A stretch of 64,000 bases of DNA from Keguizhuia sedimenti (GCA_030715135.1 JAUYVH010000001.1:62001-126000), one strand, 5' to 3'; shown: positions 1 through 8,995, numbered from the stretch's first letter. Translations and numbers: made by a program. Notes: generated by a model from the letters alone, not told the origin.

Positions 1-1
1 C

Positions 2-727
2 GACAAACCTGTACTCGGCATCCATCATCTTGAAGGCCACCTTCTCTCTCCCTTGCTTTCCGGCGATCCGCCGGAGTTTCCGTTCATTGCCTTGCTTGTT
101 TCCGGCGGGCATACGCAGTTGATGCGCGTCGATGGTGTTGGCCAATATCAGTTGCTGGGCGAAACCCTGGACGATGCCGCAGGCGAGGCATTCGACAAAT
201 CGGCCAAGCTGCTCGGCCTGGGCTATCCGGGTGGGCCTGCCATTTCGCGCATGGCTGAATTTGGCGATCCCACCGCGTATCAGCTTCCGCGTCCGATGCT
301 GCATTCAAAGAACCTGGATTTCAGTTTCTCCGGCCTGAAGACCGCTGTATTGACGGTAGTGAAAAATCAGACGAGCAATCTGTGCGAGCACGACAAGGCC
401 AATATTGCGCGTGCGTTCGTCGATGCGATCGTCGATGTGCTGGTCGCGAAATGCCTGGCGGCGTTGAAGCAAACTGGATTGAAGCGTTTGGTCATTGCCG
501 GCGGGGTCGGCGCGAACAAACAATTGCGCGAAGCCTTGAATGCCGCGGCCGCCAAGCGGCGCTTCCGCGTCTATTATCCGGAACTGGAATTCTGCACCGA
601 CAACGGCGCCATGATTGCATTTGCTGCGGCCATGCGATTGCAATGCAACCCGTCCGAAGCCAGCCGCGATTATGCATTCAATGTACTGCCGCGCTGGCCC
701 CTGGAAGACTTGCGCATCAGTGGCTAG
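2..727 (+). CDS. tsaD: tRNA N6-adenosine threonylcarbamoyltransferase TsaD, 3' part (5' end outside window)
   Basis: Transfers the threonylcarbamoyl group to A37 of ANN-decoding tRNAs, working with TsaB, TsaC and TsaE in the cytoplasm. The reading frame is open from the first bases, so the gene starts upstream of the window; the TTG at 53 is internal. Visible family motifs are the metal-binding HHLEGH, then [36 protein letters not shown] and CTDNGAMIA near the C-terminus, the usual ASKHA-fold order. About 241 residues are present of roughly 340 expected. It converges on plsY, with two repeat elements in between. Its partner tsaE lies in the same window at 14 kb. Identity is secure; only the N-terminus is missing. 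Confidence 0.96.
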   Translation, partial: DKPVLGIHHLEGHLLSPLLSGDPPEFPFIALLVSGGHTQLMRVDGVGQYQLLGETLDDAAGEAFDKSAKLLGLGYPGGPAISRMAEFGDPTAYQLPRPMLHSKNLDFSFSGLKTAVLTVVKNQTSNLCEHDKANIARAFVDAIVDVLVAKCLAALKQTGLKRLVIAGGVGANKQLREALNAAAAKRRFRVYYPELEFCTDNGAMIAFAAAMRLQCNPSEASRDYAFNVLPRWPLEDLRISG

Positions 728-736
728 GCTGCATGA

Positions 737-870
737 GCAGGCTGTCCAAAAACGTAGCGAGCGGATCAATGTGCGGCCGAGGAGCGCCGGCGTACAAGAT
801 GTGCGCTGAGCACCGCAGGCCATTTCAGTGCACATCGCGGCCCGCGCAGTAGTTTTTCAACAGCCTGCTA
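737..870. repeat. Imperfect inverted-repeat element 1 (about 134 bp)
   Basis: The left end AGCAGGCTGTCCAAAAA (737-753) and the right end TTTTTCAACAGCCTGCT (854-870) are inverted copies differing at two positions. The interior is non-coding. It starts ten bases after the tsaD stop and abuts the next element. The layout fits a REP-like or MITE-like repeat; its copy number in the genome cannot be seen here. Confidence 0.6.
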
Positions 871-985
871 AGAGCGCCTAACAAAATGAGCAAAGCGGTC
901 TCTGGCAAGGTGCGCCGCCGCAGACAGTACATCCCAGTACGGCAAGGCGACGCAACGCAGTCAGAGGCATTTTGTTAGACGCTCT
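871..985. repeat. Imperfect inverted-repeat element 2 (about 115 bp), overlapping the plsY stop
   Basis: The ends AGAGCGCCTAACAAAATG (871-888) and CATTTTGTTAGACGCTCT (968-985) are inverted copies with one mismatch. The interior is GC-rich, with two related segments starting GGCAAGG near 904 and 941. The right end overlaps the TAG stop of plsY (984-986). Such 100-120 bp non-coding elements with 18-bp ends look like miniature mobile or REP-type repeats. Confidence 0.65.
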
Positions 986-1589
986 AAGACTTTTTGCTGC
1001 CGATCCGGCTTTCCTTGCCGCTGATGAGATTGCCGATATTTTTACGATGGCGGTAGATCAGCAATCCGCTCATTGCCAGAACGGCCAGCAGGATAGTGTC
1101 CGTCCCAAATAGCAGACCGTAATAGAAGGGCGCGAAAACGCTGGCCACAAGCGCAGCCAGTGAAGAATAGCGAAACGCGTAGGCGACGATGAGCCATGTC
1201 GCAAGCGTCGCCACGCCAAGCCAGACATTCAGACCCAGCAGTACTCCCAATGCTGTCGCAACGCCTTTGCCGCCGACGAAACGGAAGAAAACCGGCCAGA
1301 GGTGCCCCAGGAATACAGCAATTGCAACCAGCGCGATACTTCCTTCGCCGAGCCCGAATTCCGGCCCGAATTTTCTCGCCAGCCAGACAGCAAGCCATCC
1401 TTTGAAACAATCCCCGAGCAAAGTGACCAGCGCGGCTTTTTTATTGCCGCTTCTGAGCACATTGGTAGCGCCTGGGTTTTTGGAACCGTAAGTGCGCGGA
1501 TCGGCCAGCTTGAACAGCTTGCTGACGATGACGGCGAATGACAGCGAGCCGATCAGATAGGCGGCAATCGCAAACAAAATTGTGTTCAT
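984..1589 (-). CDS. plsY: Glycerol-3-phosphate acyltransferase PlsY
   Basis: Membrane acyltransferase that uses acyl-phosphate (made by PlsX) to acylate glycerol-3-phosphate, the first step of phospholipid synthesis. The 201-aa protein has about five hydrophobic segments. It carries the PlsY signatures: GSLSFA near residue 14, [12 protein letters not shown] near residue 35, and [16 protein letters not shown] near residue 95. The start is an ATG at 1589. The gene lies 61 bases after ybaK on the same strand and may be co-transcribed with it. Its stop codon falls inside the terminal repeat of the adjacent element. The tsaD/plsY neighbourhood is common in proteobacteria. Confidence 0.96.
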   Translation of the reverse strand: MNTILFAIAAYLIGSLSFAVIVSKLFKLADPRTYGSKNPGATNVLRSGNKKAALVTLLGDCFKGWLAVWLARKFGPEFGLGEGSIALVAIAVFLGHLWPVFFRFVGGKGVATALGVLLGLNVWLGVATLATWLIVAYAFRYSSLAALVASVFAPFYYGLLFGTDTILLAVLAMSGLLIYRHRKNIGNLISGKESRIGSKKS

Positions 1590-1650
1590 TGTTCCCCTTT
1601 TTGGCGTCGTGCGCTTCCCTTACGGCGCTTTGCGCACGTGCGCGTTTGAT

Positions 1651-2148
1651 TTATGTGTTTTCCTGCAGCGCGCAATGCACTGTTTTTATCGGCAGCACTT
1701 CCAGCAGCACTTTAGGATCGATGCCGATCAGATAGCCTCGCCTGCCGCCGTTGATATAGATTTTTTCCAGTTCAAGAATACTATGTTCGACATAAACCGG
1801 CATCGGCTTTTTGGTGCCGAACGGCGACGTACCGCCGACCACGTAGCCTGAGTGTCGCTGGGCAACCTCCGGCTTGCAGGGTTCGACCGATTTGCATCCG
1901 ATTTGCCGTGCCAGATTTTTTGTCGATACCTTGCAGTTCCCATGCATCAGAACAATCAGAGGCTTGGCGCATTCATCCTGCATGATCAATGTCTTGATGA
2001 CATGGTGCTCGTCGACTTTCAGCTCGCGCGCCGACACTTCTGTTCCGCCATGTTCCTCATATGCATAAGGATGCTCGGAGAAAGACACGGTTTTCTGCTT
2101 CAGTAATTGTGTGGCGGGTGTTTCCGACACATGTTCTTTCTTCGCCAT
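1651..2148 (-). CDS. ybaK: Cys-tRNA(Pro)/Cys-tRNA(Cys) deacylase YbaK
   Basis: Trans-editing hydrolase of the YbaK/ProX family, which removes cysteine mischarged onto tRNA-Pro. The 165-aa length matches the family. Visible features are the early segment TPATQLLKQKTVSFSEHPY, a central KTLIM strand, the lysine-containing KVSTKNLARQ, and the glycine-rich VGGTSPFGTKK loop that closes the substrate pocket. The YbaK subgroup is separated from EbsC-like proteins only by overall resemblance. It is upstream of plsY on the same strand. Confidence 0.92.
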   Translation of the reverse strand: MAKKEHVSETPATQLLKQKTVSFSEHPYAYEEHGGTEVSARELKVDEHHVIKTLIMQDECAKPLIVLMHGNCKVSTKNLARQIGCKSVEPCKPEVAQRHSGYVVGGTSPFGTKKPMPVYVEHSILELEKIYINGGRRGYLIGIDPKVLLEVLPIKTVHCALQENT

Positions 2149-2185
2149 ATAAGCGCTTCTTGTTCTTTCGTACTGCTTGCGAATC

Positions 2186-2210
2186 AGTGAAAGTGCCTGG
2201 CACGTTCACT
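2186..2210. repeat. 25-nt near-perfect palindrome centred on GTGCC-T-GGCAC
   Basis: AGTGAAAGTGCC (2186-2197), one T, then GGCACGTTCACT (2199-2210); the arms differ at a single pair. It lies between the divergent ybaK and the 144-aa gene at 2435. Similar GTGCC/GGCAC palindromes occur as dispersed repeats in many proteobacteria, so it may be a REP-like unit or an operator. Confidence 0.5.
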
Positions 2211-2434
2211 TGGGTCCGCTTGCTCTTCTATCCGGATTGGAAATATTTTTATCGATTCATCAGGTGCACCTGCAGTCGAAACCGACTTTTCCGCGAAAGC
2301 AATGATTTTAATTGCTTCAGCCCGATAAATGAACATACATAAGGGTCAACATAGAAACTAACTTCCCCGGCCTGTTGTCGAATTTTCACTTACGTCATTT
2401 ACTGGCATAAACACATTGACACGGAGAATTACTA

Positions 2435-2869
2435 ATGAGCAATCTTGGGAGCGCGCAAAATTCACATCGGGAAGACCTTGGTTATCCGAGCGAAATCAAC
2501 AATCATTTGACCCAGCAGGAAGCGCGCTGCGTATTGCACACCGAGGCACGGGAACAGATCCGACGTTTCGTCCAAGCGATGAACCTGAAGAACCCTTTAT
2601 CCGATGATGTGGTCGCCACGCTGCTGATGAATATCGCCAAGCAAACCCTTCCTCCCGGAACCGAAGAAATGGCAAATCAAATGCGGGTCAATGACTGGAA
2701 TCGCTATATGAGTGAAGAAGAATTACAGCTTGCTGCGCGCAATGCGCAAAATTATCTGCAAAGTCACGAAGGTATCGAATTAGGGAATTTCGTCGTCAAG
2801 ACAATGGGGAAAGCTACCGAATACATGTGGGCCGATGAAGATCCGAATCCTTCCAAGGATCACTGTTAA
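2435..2869 (+). CDS. Hypothetical protein, 144 aa
   Basis: I do not recognise this family. The product is predicted soluble and acidic, without signal peptide or membrane segment. It looks helical, with a central part rich in Asn, Gln and Glu and a lone cysteine as the last residue. The ATG at 2435 has a GGAG about 10 bases upstream and follows a 286-base intergenic region, so it probably has its own promoter. The frame is clean and codon use resembles its neighbours. It diverges from ybaK and converges on xerD. No function can be assigned. Confidence 0.7.
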   Translation: MSNLGSAQNSHREDLGYPSEINNHLTQQEARCVLHTEAREQIRRFVQAMNLKNPLSDDVVATLLMNIAKQTLPPGTEEMANQMRVNDWNRYMSEEELQLAARNAQNYLQSHEGIELGNFVVKTMGKATEYMWADEDPNPSKDHC

Positions 2870-3097
2870 AGAGATATAGGCACAAGCAATTGCTTACACC
2901 TTAGTTAGGTTTTCATTCATTACATAGATATGCTTGCTTATTGTTGTAATTAATGTTGACCGTTGCGTTGAATAGTCAAACATTACTCTGCACGCATCAA
3001 CAGCAAGGCTTTGAAGAATCTCTAGCCGGTCGGCTGAGCGCTGGAGAGTCGAAAGACTCGTACAACGATACACCGGAGCTCTGCCGGAAAGGGGATC

Positions 3098-4003
3098 TCA
3101 GCCACGCGGATGATGCTGCGCATGGATTTTCTTTAGCCGCTCCCGCGCGATATGCGTATAGATTTGCGTTGTGGAGATATCGGAATGTCCGAGCAGAAGC
3201 TGCACCACGCGCAAGTCCGCGCCGTGGTTCAGCAAATGGGTAGCAAAGGCATGGCGCAATGTATGCGGCGACAATGGCGCGTGGATCGCCGCCTTCAGCG
3301 CATATTTCTTGATCAGCGTCCAGAACATCTGCCGCGTCATCGCACCGCCGCGCGAAGTCACGAACAATGCATCATCAATCTGCCCGTTAAGAATGACCGC
3401 CCTGCCCTCTTTCAGATAGCGTTCAATCCAGACGCGAGCCTCTTCTCCGAACGGAACAAGACGTGTCTTGCTGCCCTTGCCGCTGATACGCAGCACGCCT
3501 TCATTCATCCCTACTTCTACCGACTTGAGCAGGACCAGTTCCGACACGCGCAATCCGCTTGCATACATCAGTTCGAGCATGGTGCGGTCACGCAATCCCA
3601 GGGGCGTCGCCGTATCCGGTGCTGACAGCAATGCCACCACCTGGTCTTCCGATAACGTCTTGGGGTAGCGGGGCGGTTGCTTGGCGGACTTCAGGCGCAG
3701 GCATGGGTCGGCAGCAATCTTGTTCTGGCGCAGTGCAAGCTGGTAAAAGCGCTTGAGCACAGCCAGGCGACGATTGGCTGAAGTCGCCTTGGTTGTTGCA
3801 TGACGTGCAGCGAAATAGGCGTTGAGATCTTCGGGCTCGGCGGCATACAGGGATTTTTTCCGTTCGTCGTGCAGCCAGTCTGCAAACAGGCTGATGTCGC
3901 GCCGATAGGCTTCAAGCGAATTTTTTGCGAGTCCGTCTTCCAGCCACAAGGTATCGCAAAACTCGTCGATCATGGCCTGGCCCGGCCGGGCATTTTCCTG
4001 CAT
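3098..4003 (-). CDS. xerD: Site-specific tyrosine recombinase XerD
   Basis: With XerC, resolves chromosome dimers at dif under FtsK control. The 301-aa protein has an N-terminal SAM-like core-binding domain (about 1-105) and a C-terminal catalytic domain. Catalytic motifs are SGLRVSEL (first Arg), HTLRHAFATHLL (His-x-x-Arg), LLGHSDISTTQIY (second His and Tyr nucleophile). The HGADLRVVQ stretch matches chromosomal XerD more closely than XerC or phage integrases. I chose the ATG at 4003 because a longer reading upstream runs back through ogt and gives a basic non-homologous leader; this ATG overlaps the ogt TGA by one base (TGATG), implying translational coupling. Confidence 0.94.
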   Translation of the reverse strand: MQENARPGQAMIDEFCDTLWLEDGLAKNSLEAYRRDISLFADWLHDERKKSLYAAEPEDLNAYFAARHATTKATSANRRLAVLKRFYQLALRQNKIAADPCLRLKSAKQPPRYPKTLSEDQVVALLSAPDTATPLGLRDRTMLELMYASGLRVSELVLLKSVEVGMNEGVLRISGKGSKTRLVPFGEEARVWIERYLKEGRAVILNGQIDDALFVTSRGGAMTRQMFWTLIKKYALKAAIHAPLSPHTLRHAFATHLLNHGADLRVVQLLLGHSDISTTQIYTHIARERLKKIHAQHHPRG

Positions 4004-4500
4004 CACCAGTCCTTGATGCCTTCGTGCGCCAGCAGCCAGCGCTTGACGCCGATATGAAAGCCGCCGGCATCCGCCTGATTGGAAAAACCGCCCAGCCCGC
4101 CGGTTGCGGTGACGCGATGACAGGGAATCACCATCGGATACCAGTTGGCGCCGCATGCCTGCCCAACCGCGCGCGGTGCTGACTGGATTAGCCGGGCAAC
4201 CTGGCCATAAGTCAGCACACTGCCGCGAGGAATGGACGATATGACTTGCCAGACTTTTTGCTGGAATACCGTTCCCACTGGTGCCAGCGGCAAGTCAAAG
4301 CGGAAATCCGGCTCACTGAAGTAGCGTTCGAGCTGATGCGCCACTTTCTCGGAAACCGGATCGGTCGGCGATTTCTCGCCAAATTGAGATGGCAGATAGA
4401 CCAGTTCGCGCACGAAAGCCCCGTCGGTTCGCACTCCGACAGCACCGAAGGGTGCGGCCACGATAGCCGAAAACAGCTCATTGCCTGGTCTGGTCTTCAT
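4003..4500 (-). CDS. ogt: Methylated-DNA--protein-cysteine S-methyltransferase (Ogt/AGT)
   Basis: Suicide enzyme that moves the alkyl group from O6-alkylguanine to its own cysteine. The 165-aa protein carries the active-site motif IPCHRV with the acceptor at Cys127. Around it are the DNA-binding segment GTVFQQKVW...IPRGSVLTYGQVA, the arginine-finger region SAPRAVGQACGANW, and GGLGGF after the active site. Length and lack of an AdaA domain fit Ogt rather than Ada. It is upstream of and coupled to xerD. Confidence 0.94.
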   Translation of the reverse strand: MKTRPGNELFSAIVAAPFGAVGVRTDGAFVRELVYLPSQFGEKSPTDPVSEKVAHQLERYFSEPDFRFDLPLAPVGTVFQQKVWQVISSIPRGSVLTYGQVARLIQSAPRAVGQACGANWYPMVIPCHRVTATGGLGGFSNQADAGGFHIGVKRWLLAHEGIKDW

Positions 4501-4515
4501 GCCGCAAGCTTAAAC

Positions 4516-4545
4516 AAAAAAGCGCTTCTTGCGAAGCGCTTTTGT
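4516..4545 (-). terminator. Rho-independent terminator of the tctCBA operon
   Basis: Perfect 11-bp stem AAAAGCGCTTC / GAAGCGCTTTT (4518-4528 and 4533-4543) with a TTGC tetraloop, A-rich on one side and T-rich on the other. It sits just after tctA and just upstream of ogt on the minus strand, so it most likely ends the tctA transcript. Confidence 0.85.
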
Positions 4546-4569
4546 TGCGACGGAGCATAAACGCAGGCG

Positions 4570-6078
4570 TCAGGCCGGTTCTTCGTGAAATGCCTCGTCG
4601 CGCTTTTTACGCAATACCGGCAGTGCTACCACGATCAATGCAAGCGCGGCGATGCCGAGCATGGTGGCGCTGATCGGACGGTTCAGGAACACCATCGGAT
4701 CGCTGCGCGAAAGCAGCAGCGCGCGCCGCAGGTATTCTTCCATCATCGGTCCGATAATGAATCCGAGCAGCATCGGAGCCGGTTCACAGTCGAGCTTGGC
4801 AAAGATATATCCCAGCAAGCCGAACAAGGCCATGAGATAGACGTCGAACTGGTTATTGTTCAGGCTGAATACGCCGATCGAGCAAAACATCAGTATCGCC
4901 GGATACAGCATGTGGTACGGCACGCTGATCATGCGCACCCAAAAGCCGATCAGCGGCAGGTTCAGGATGATGAGGAACAGATTGCCGATCCACATCGATA
5001 CGATCAGGCCCCAGAATAACGCAGGCTGCTCGGTCATGATGGTCGGACCAGGCTGCAATCCCTGAATGATCATTGCTCCGATCATCAGCGCCATCACGCC
5101 ATTCGATGGAATGCCCAGCGTGAGCATCGGAATAAACGAGGTTTGTGCTCCTGCATTGTTGGCGGCTTCGGGCGCTGCTACGCCTTCGAGTGCGCCCTTG
5201 CCGAATTGAGCCGAGTTAGGAGAAACTTTCTTCTCGATCGAGTAAGACGCAAATGAGGCCAGCATCGCACCGCCGCCCGGCAGGATTCCCAATGCTGCAC
5301 CGAGTCCGGTGCCGCGAAGGATCGGGGCTATGATGCGCTTGAACTCATCTTTTGTAAGCATGAGGCCGGTGACCTTTTTGAGCAGCACCTGCCGCGCACC
5401 CTGGCTTTCAAGATTCCTGATGATCTCACCCAGGCCGAACATGCCCATGGCGACGATCACAAAGTTGATGCCGTCCGCCAGTTCAGGCGTATCGAAGGTA
5501 TAACGCTGGGTACCGGAATTGACGTCCGTGCCGACCAGGCCAAGCAGCAAACCGAGAATCACCATGCCGATCGCCTTCATCAGCGATCCGCTTGCCAAAA
5601 CGACCGAAGCCACCAGACCCAGCACCATCAGCGAAAAATATTCCGCGGGGCCGAACTTCAATGCAAGATCGGCCAGGGGCGGTGCAAACAGGGCGAGCAG
5701 AATGGTTGCCACCGTGCCGGCAAAGAAAGATGCAATCGCCGACGTTGCCAGGGCCTTGCCGGCATTGCCGCTGCGTGCCATCTGATAGCCGTCGATTGCA
5801 GTCACCACCGAAGATGACTCACCGGGCAAGTTCACCAGAATCGCCGTGGTCGAACCGCCGTACTGGGCACCATAGTAAATGCCGGCCAGCATGATCAAGG
5901 CGGAGACGGGTGGCAGGCCGAAGGTGGCAGGCAACAGCATGGCAATGGTTGCAATCGGCCCCAACCCCGGCAATACGCCAACCGCAGTGCCTACGAACAC
6001 GCCTACCAGGCAGTACCAGAGATTGACCAGGCTGAACGCCGTATCAAGACCCAATGCAAGATTATCGAAAATATCCAT
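4570..6078 (-). CDS. tctA: Tripartite tricarboxylate transporter, large permease TctA
   Basis: Large membrane subunit of a TTT-family secondary transporter that imports carboxylates delivered by a periplasmic Bug/TctC protein. The 502-aa length is usual. The sequence is strongly hydrophobic (about 11-12 segments) with the TctA signatures [14 protein letters not shown] near the N-terminus, [38 protein letters not shown] and [19 protein letters not shown]. It starts 9 bases after tctB. The substrate cannot be read from the permease. Confidence 0.95.
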   Translation of the reverse strand: MDIFDNLALGLDTAFSLVNLWYCLVGVFVGTAVGVLPGLGPIATIAMLLPATFGLPPVSALIMLAGIYYGAQYGGSTTAILVNLPGESSSVVTAIDGYQMARSGNAGKALATSAIASFFAGTVATILLALFAPPLADLALKFGPAEYFSLMVLGLVASVVLASGSLMKAIGMVILGLLLGLVGTDVNSGTQRYTFDTPELADGINFVIVAMGMFGLGEIIRNLESQGARQVLLKKVTGLMLTKDEFKRIIAPILRGTGLGAALGILPGGGAMLASFASYSIEKKVSPNSAQFGKGALEGVAAPEAANNAGAQTSFIPMLTLGIPSNGVMALMIGAMIIQGLQPGPTIMTEQPALFWGLIVSMWIGNLFLIILNLPLIGFWVRMISVPYHMLYPAILMFCSIGVFSLNNNQFDVYLMALFGLLGYIFAKLDCEPAPMLLGFIIGPMMEEYLRRALLLSRSDPMVFLNRPISATMLGIAALALIVVALPVLRKKRDEAFHEEPA

Positions 6079-6087
6079 TACGTCTTC

Positions 6088-6555
6088 CTAGCCCCCTGTA
6101 AACCATGGCCCCAGCACCGGGAGAGGCAAACCGAGCATCTTGACGAACAGAAACCAGCTGAATAAAGCCAGACCGATTGCCAACAGAGCAGTCGGCAAAA
6201 CTTTGAATTTCGGACTGGCAACGGCGCTAATGAAAATTAATGCGGGAATGGCTACCATGAGCCCCGCCGGGCGGAACAGATAACCGAACACCAGTACGGC
6301 GACCAGAATCAGAATAAGCGGCTTGATTGCAAAATCCTTGACGCCTTCTTCCTGTTTCCCAAAAAACGAACGTCCGAAGATGATCAATCCTACGATAGCA
6401 AGCAAGGCGCCCAGTACGGTCGGGAAATAAGCCGGCCCCATGCGGCCGGCCGTTCCCATGGAATAGTCTTGGGCAATGTAGATTGCCGCCAAACCGGCGA
6501 CAATAAAAATCAGTCCGCTCCAAAAATCTTTGGAATGCCGGATAAATGATGACAC
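6088..6555 (-). CDS. tctB: Tripartite tricarboxylate transporter, small permease TctB
   Basis: Small membrane subunit (155 aa) with four hydrophobic segments, the usual TctB topology. The TctB-type sequence MGTAGRMGPAYFPTVLG follows the first transmembrane helix. The start is GTG at 6555. It sits between tctC and tctA; the 167-base gap from tctC contains a hairpin, whereas tctA follows almost directly. Confidence 0.93.
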   Translation of the reverse strand: MSSFIRHSKDFWSGLIFIVAGLAAIYIAQDYSMGTAGRMGPAYFPTVLGALLAIVGLIIFGRSFFGKQEEGVKDFAIKPLILILVAVLVFGYLFRPAGLMVAIPALIFISAVASPKFKVLPTALLAIGLALFSWFLFVKMLGLPLPVLGPWFTGG

Positions 6556-6668
6556 GTAAAACCCCTCGTAATCAGCGAATGATCGGTTATATCGGCTTCA
6601 CGTGTTGCCGGATGAAAACTGGCATGCACATGGCCTTGTTAATTCTATCGCTATCTAACCTTATCTAA

Positions 6669-6700
6669 ACAAATGGCGGCTCAACAACGCCGCCATTTGT
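6669..6700 (-). terminator. Intra-operon hairpin between tctC and tctB
   Basis: Perfect 12-bp inverted repeat ACAAATGGCGGC (6669-6680) / GCCGCCATTTGT (6689-6700) with an 8-base loop, directly after the tctC stop in transcription direction. There is no strong U-tract. It may be a partial terminator or RNA-stabilising stem that raises the binding protein over the permease. Confidence 0.55.
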
Positions 6701-6722
6701 CAAACCAGCTCAAACAATTTGC

Positions 6723-7697
6723 TTAATCGGCATAAGCACCCGCTTTTTTAATGATTGGAGCCCATTTGTCGATCTCAGACTTGAGATGCGTACGCAAAGC
6801 TTCCGGGGTCGCACGGTTCTGCGCAACCGGCTCGGTGCCCAGATCGGCAAAACGCTGCTTCACATTCGGATCTTTCAATGCATATTGCAATGCGGATGCC
6901 AGCTTGTCGACGACAGGCTTTGGCGTGCCTTTCGGTGCATACAAGCCATGCCATACCGCAACTTCAAATCCAGGAAGGCCGGCCTCGTTCATGGTCGGGA
7001 CATTCGGCAGGGAAGGTACCCGGCTCTTGGTCGTAACGCCGTAAACCTTGATCTTTTCGCCCTTGATCTGACCGGTAGTATTGGTCGTCTGGTCGCACAT
7101 GAAATCGATCTGCCCGCCCAGCAAGTCGTTCATTGCCGGACCGGTTCCCTTGTAAGGAACGGTGGTCAGCTCTGTTCCGATCGCGGTCATGAACAGCATG
7201 CCGCACAGATGGGATGCCGAGCCTACGCCCGCATTGGCATAAGTTACCCGGTCTTTATTGGCTTTAACGTAGGCCAGCAATTCCTTCAGATCCTTTGCCG
7301 GAAAGTCCTTGCGCGCGACGAAGGTCATCGGCACATCGGTGATCAGGCCAATCGGTTCGAAATTATCAATGGAGTTATAGGACAACTTGCGATACAAGGT
7401 CGGCGCGGTCGAATGGCCGATATGATGCAGGAACAGCGTGTAGCCGTCCGGCGCCGCTTTTGCCACACGTGCAGCGCCGATCGTACCCCCTGCGCCGCCC
7501 ACGTTTTCGATAATGATCTGCTGCTTGAGCTGGGTGCCCATGGACTGCGCAACCAAACGAGCAACCGTATCAGTCGGGCCACCGGCAGCAAACGGAACGA
7601 TCATCGTGATCGTCTTGTTCGGATACTGCTGCGCATGTGCCAATGCACTACTAAGCAATGCAACGCCTAGAATTGATTTTAATAACTTGTTTTTCAT
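6723..7697 (-). CDS. tctC: Periplasmic tricarboxylate-binding protein, Bug/TctC family
   Basis: Solute receptor for the adjacent TctAB permease. The 324-aa protein begins with a Sec signal peptide (basic start, hydrophobic core, ALAHA cleavage region). The Bug-fold signature VPFAAGGPTDTVAR follows, then GGAGGTIGAARVAKAAPDGYT and the ligand-loop region LGGQIDFMCDQ. An Asp in the ligand loops, as in Bug27-like proteins, suggests a carboxylated or amide ligand, but the substrate is not readable. A good SD (GAGGAG) precedes the ATG at 7697. First gene of tctC-tctB-tctA. Confidence 0.94.
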   Translation of the reverse strand: MKNKLLKSILGVALLSSALAHAQQYPNKTITMIVPFAAGGPTDTVARLVAQSMGTQLKQQIIIENVGGAGGTIGAARVAKAAPDGYTLFLHHIGHSTAPTLYRKLSYNSIDNFEPIGLITDVPMTFVARKDFPAKDLKELLAYVKANKDRVTYANAGVGSASHLCGMLFMTAIGTELTTVPYKGTGPAMNDLLGGQIDFMCDQTTNTTGQIKGEKIKVYGVTTKSRVPSLPNVPTMNEAGLPGFEVAVWHGLYAPKGTPKPVVDKLASALQYALKDPNVKQRFADLGTEPVAQNRATPEALRTHLKSEIDKWAPIIKKAGAYAD

Positions 7698-7996
7698 TTA
7701 TATGCTCCTCTATGGATTAGTAATCGTGGCTGTTGCTAATCGTGCTGGTCGCGCCGGCATCCGTGCAGCTTTATCGCATGACCGGATAAAAAACCAAAAG
7801 GACCGAGAGTCGGACACAAAGAGCCCTTATATGGCAATTATCAAAGGCGAACGGCAAGCTCACAATTGTGGATAGCCACAATTCGGGCCGGCTTTCCCTC
7901 TAGAATATCAGGACAGTTAGCATGCTTCCTTCTGACGGTTTGTTTTGTTCCGCCTGCTAATTTTGGTGGTTCCATTTCCCTTGCAGAAGAGCAAGG
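7698..7996 (-). promoter_or_regulatory. Intergenic region upstream of tctC with palindromic site
   Basis: About 300 bases without a gene between the dctP stop and the tctC start. It holds a perfect palindrome AATTGTGG-ATAG-CCACAATT (7864-7883), about 167 bases before the tctC ATG, which could be an operator. No clear dctP terminator is visible, so read-through from dctP into tctCBA is possible. Confidence 0.45.
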
Positions 7997-8995
7997 TCAC
8001 TGCAGGCGTCTTATTTCCCTCTTTACTGCGTTGACAGTATCTTTTCCGATCCGTGTTTCCAATTCGGCATGCACGGGCAGGAGACGGGCGCGCCATGCAG
8101 CAGCTTCTGCAGGCGTCAGTGTATGAACTTGCGTCTTTCCGGATCGCTTGACCGCATCCAGTGCCCTTGCATTTTCCTCCTCGGCGATGCGGTCGGCATA
8201 CAGGGTGGTTTCCCACATGGCCTCCTCCAGCTTATCGCGAATTTCTGCCGGCAATCCATTCCAGAACTTTGTATTGACGATCACCGCATACCCCAGATAG
8301 CCGTGATTGGAGACAGTCACATGCTTTTGCACTTCATGCATCCTTTGCGTGTAGAGATTCGACGGCGGATTTTCCGTTCCGTCAATTACTCCCTTTTGCA
8401 AGGCGGAGTAAACATCGGAAAACACCATGGCTTCCGGTATGGCGCCCAAGGCGCGCATCTGGGCATCGAGGACACGCGAATCCTGGATGCGCATGCGCAA
8501 TCCCTTGAAGTCTTCAGGCATTTTCAAGGGCCTATTCGCCGACATGACCTTGAATCCATTGTCCCAGTAGGCCAGCCCGGTCAGGCCTTTGGCCTGAAGT
8601 TTTTTCAGCAGCATCTTGCCGACCGGCCCGTGCTTCACCCTGCGCAAGGCTTCCTTGTTGGGAAAGAGATAAGGCAAATCAAATACCTCGAAATCCTTGA
8701 TGCCGAGCGGCCCGAACTTCGCCATGGTTGGCGCCAGCATCTGCACGGCACCCAATTGCAATGCCTCCAGTTCTTCACGGTCCTTGTAAAGCACGCTGTT
8801 CGGGTAAATCTCCACCCTGACCTTGCCTTGAGTGGACTTCTCCGCCAGTCGCTTGAAGTATTCGGCAGCTTTTCCCTTGGGCGCGTCGCTGGTGACGACA
8901 TGGCTGAACTTAATGACAATCGGCTCCTGAGCACAAGCAGCGTAATTGCCGAATAAGCCAGCCAGCAGAACGAAGATAAATACAAACCGATTCAT
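7997..8995 (-). CDS. dctP: TRAP-type C4-dicarboxylate binding protein (DctP family)
   Basis: Periplasmic solute receptor of the DctP family. The 332-aa protein starts with a signal peptide ending near ACAQ and continues with IKFSHVVTSDAPKGKAAE. The family segment GLRMRIQDSRVLDAQMRALGAIP contains the conserved carboxylate-binding arginine, followed by FSDVYSALQKGVIDGTENP. No DctQ or DctM permease gene follows; the next genes downstream are a TTT system. It diverges from the dctS-type kinase, as dctP does from dctSR in Rhodobacter. It may be an orphan uptake receptor or a ligand presenter for the kinase. Confidence 0.92.
   Translation of the reverse strand: MNRFVFIFVLLAGLFGNYAACAQEPIVIKFSHVVTSDAPKGKAAEYFKRLAEKSTQGKVRVEIYPNSVLYKDREELEALQLGAVQMLAPTMAKFGPLGIKDFEVFDLPYLFPNKEALRRVKHGPVGKMLLKKLQAKGLTGLAYWDNGFKVMSANRPLKMPEDFKGLRMRIQDSRVLDAQMRALGAIPEAMVFSDVYSALQKGVIDGTENPPSNLYTQRMHEVQKHVTVSNHGYLGYAVIVNTKFWNGLPAEIRDKLEEAMWETTLYADRIAEEENARALDAVKRSGKTQVHTLTPAEAAAWRARLLPVHAELETRIGKDTVNAVKREIRRLQ

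Noticed and set aside
53..727. TsaD starting at TTG 53
   Set aside because: The frame is open to base 2 and encodes the conserved HHLEGH metal motif before 53, so the gene is simply cut by the window edge.
3098..4003. Phage or integron integrase
   Set aside because: The tyrosine recombinase matches chromosomal XerD across its length and has no att site, phage or cassette genes around it.
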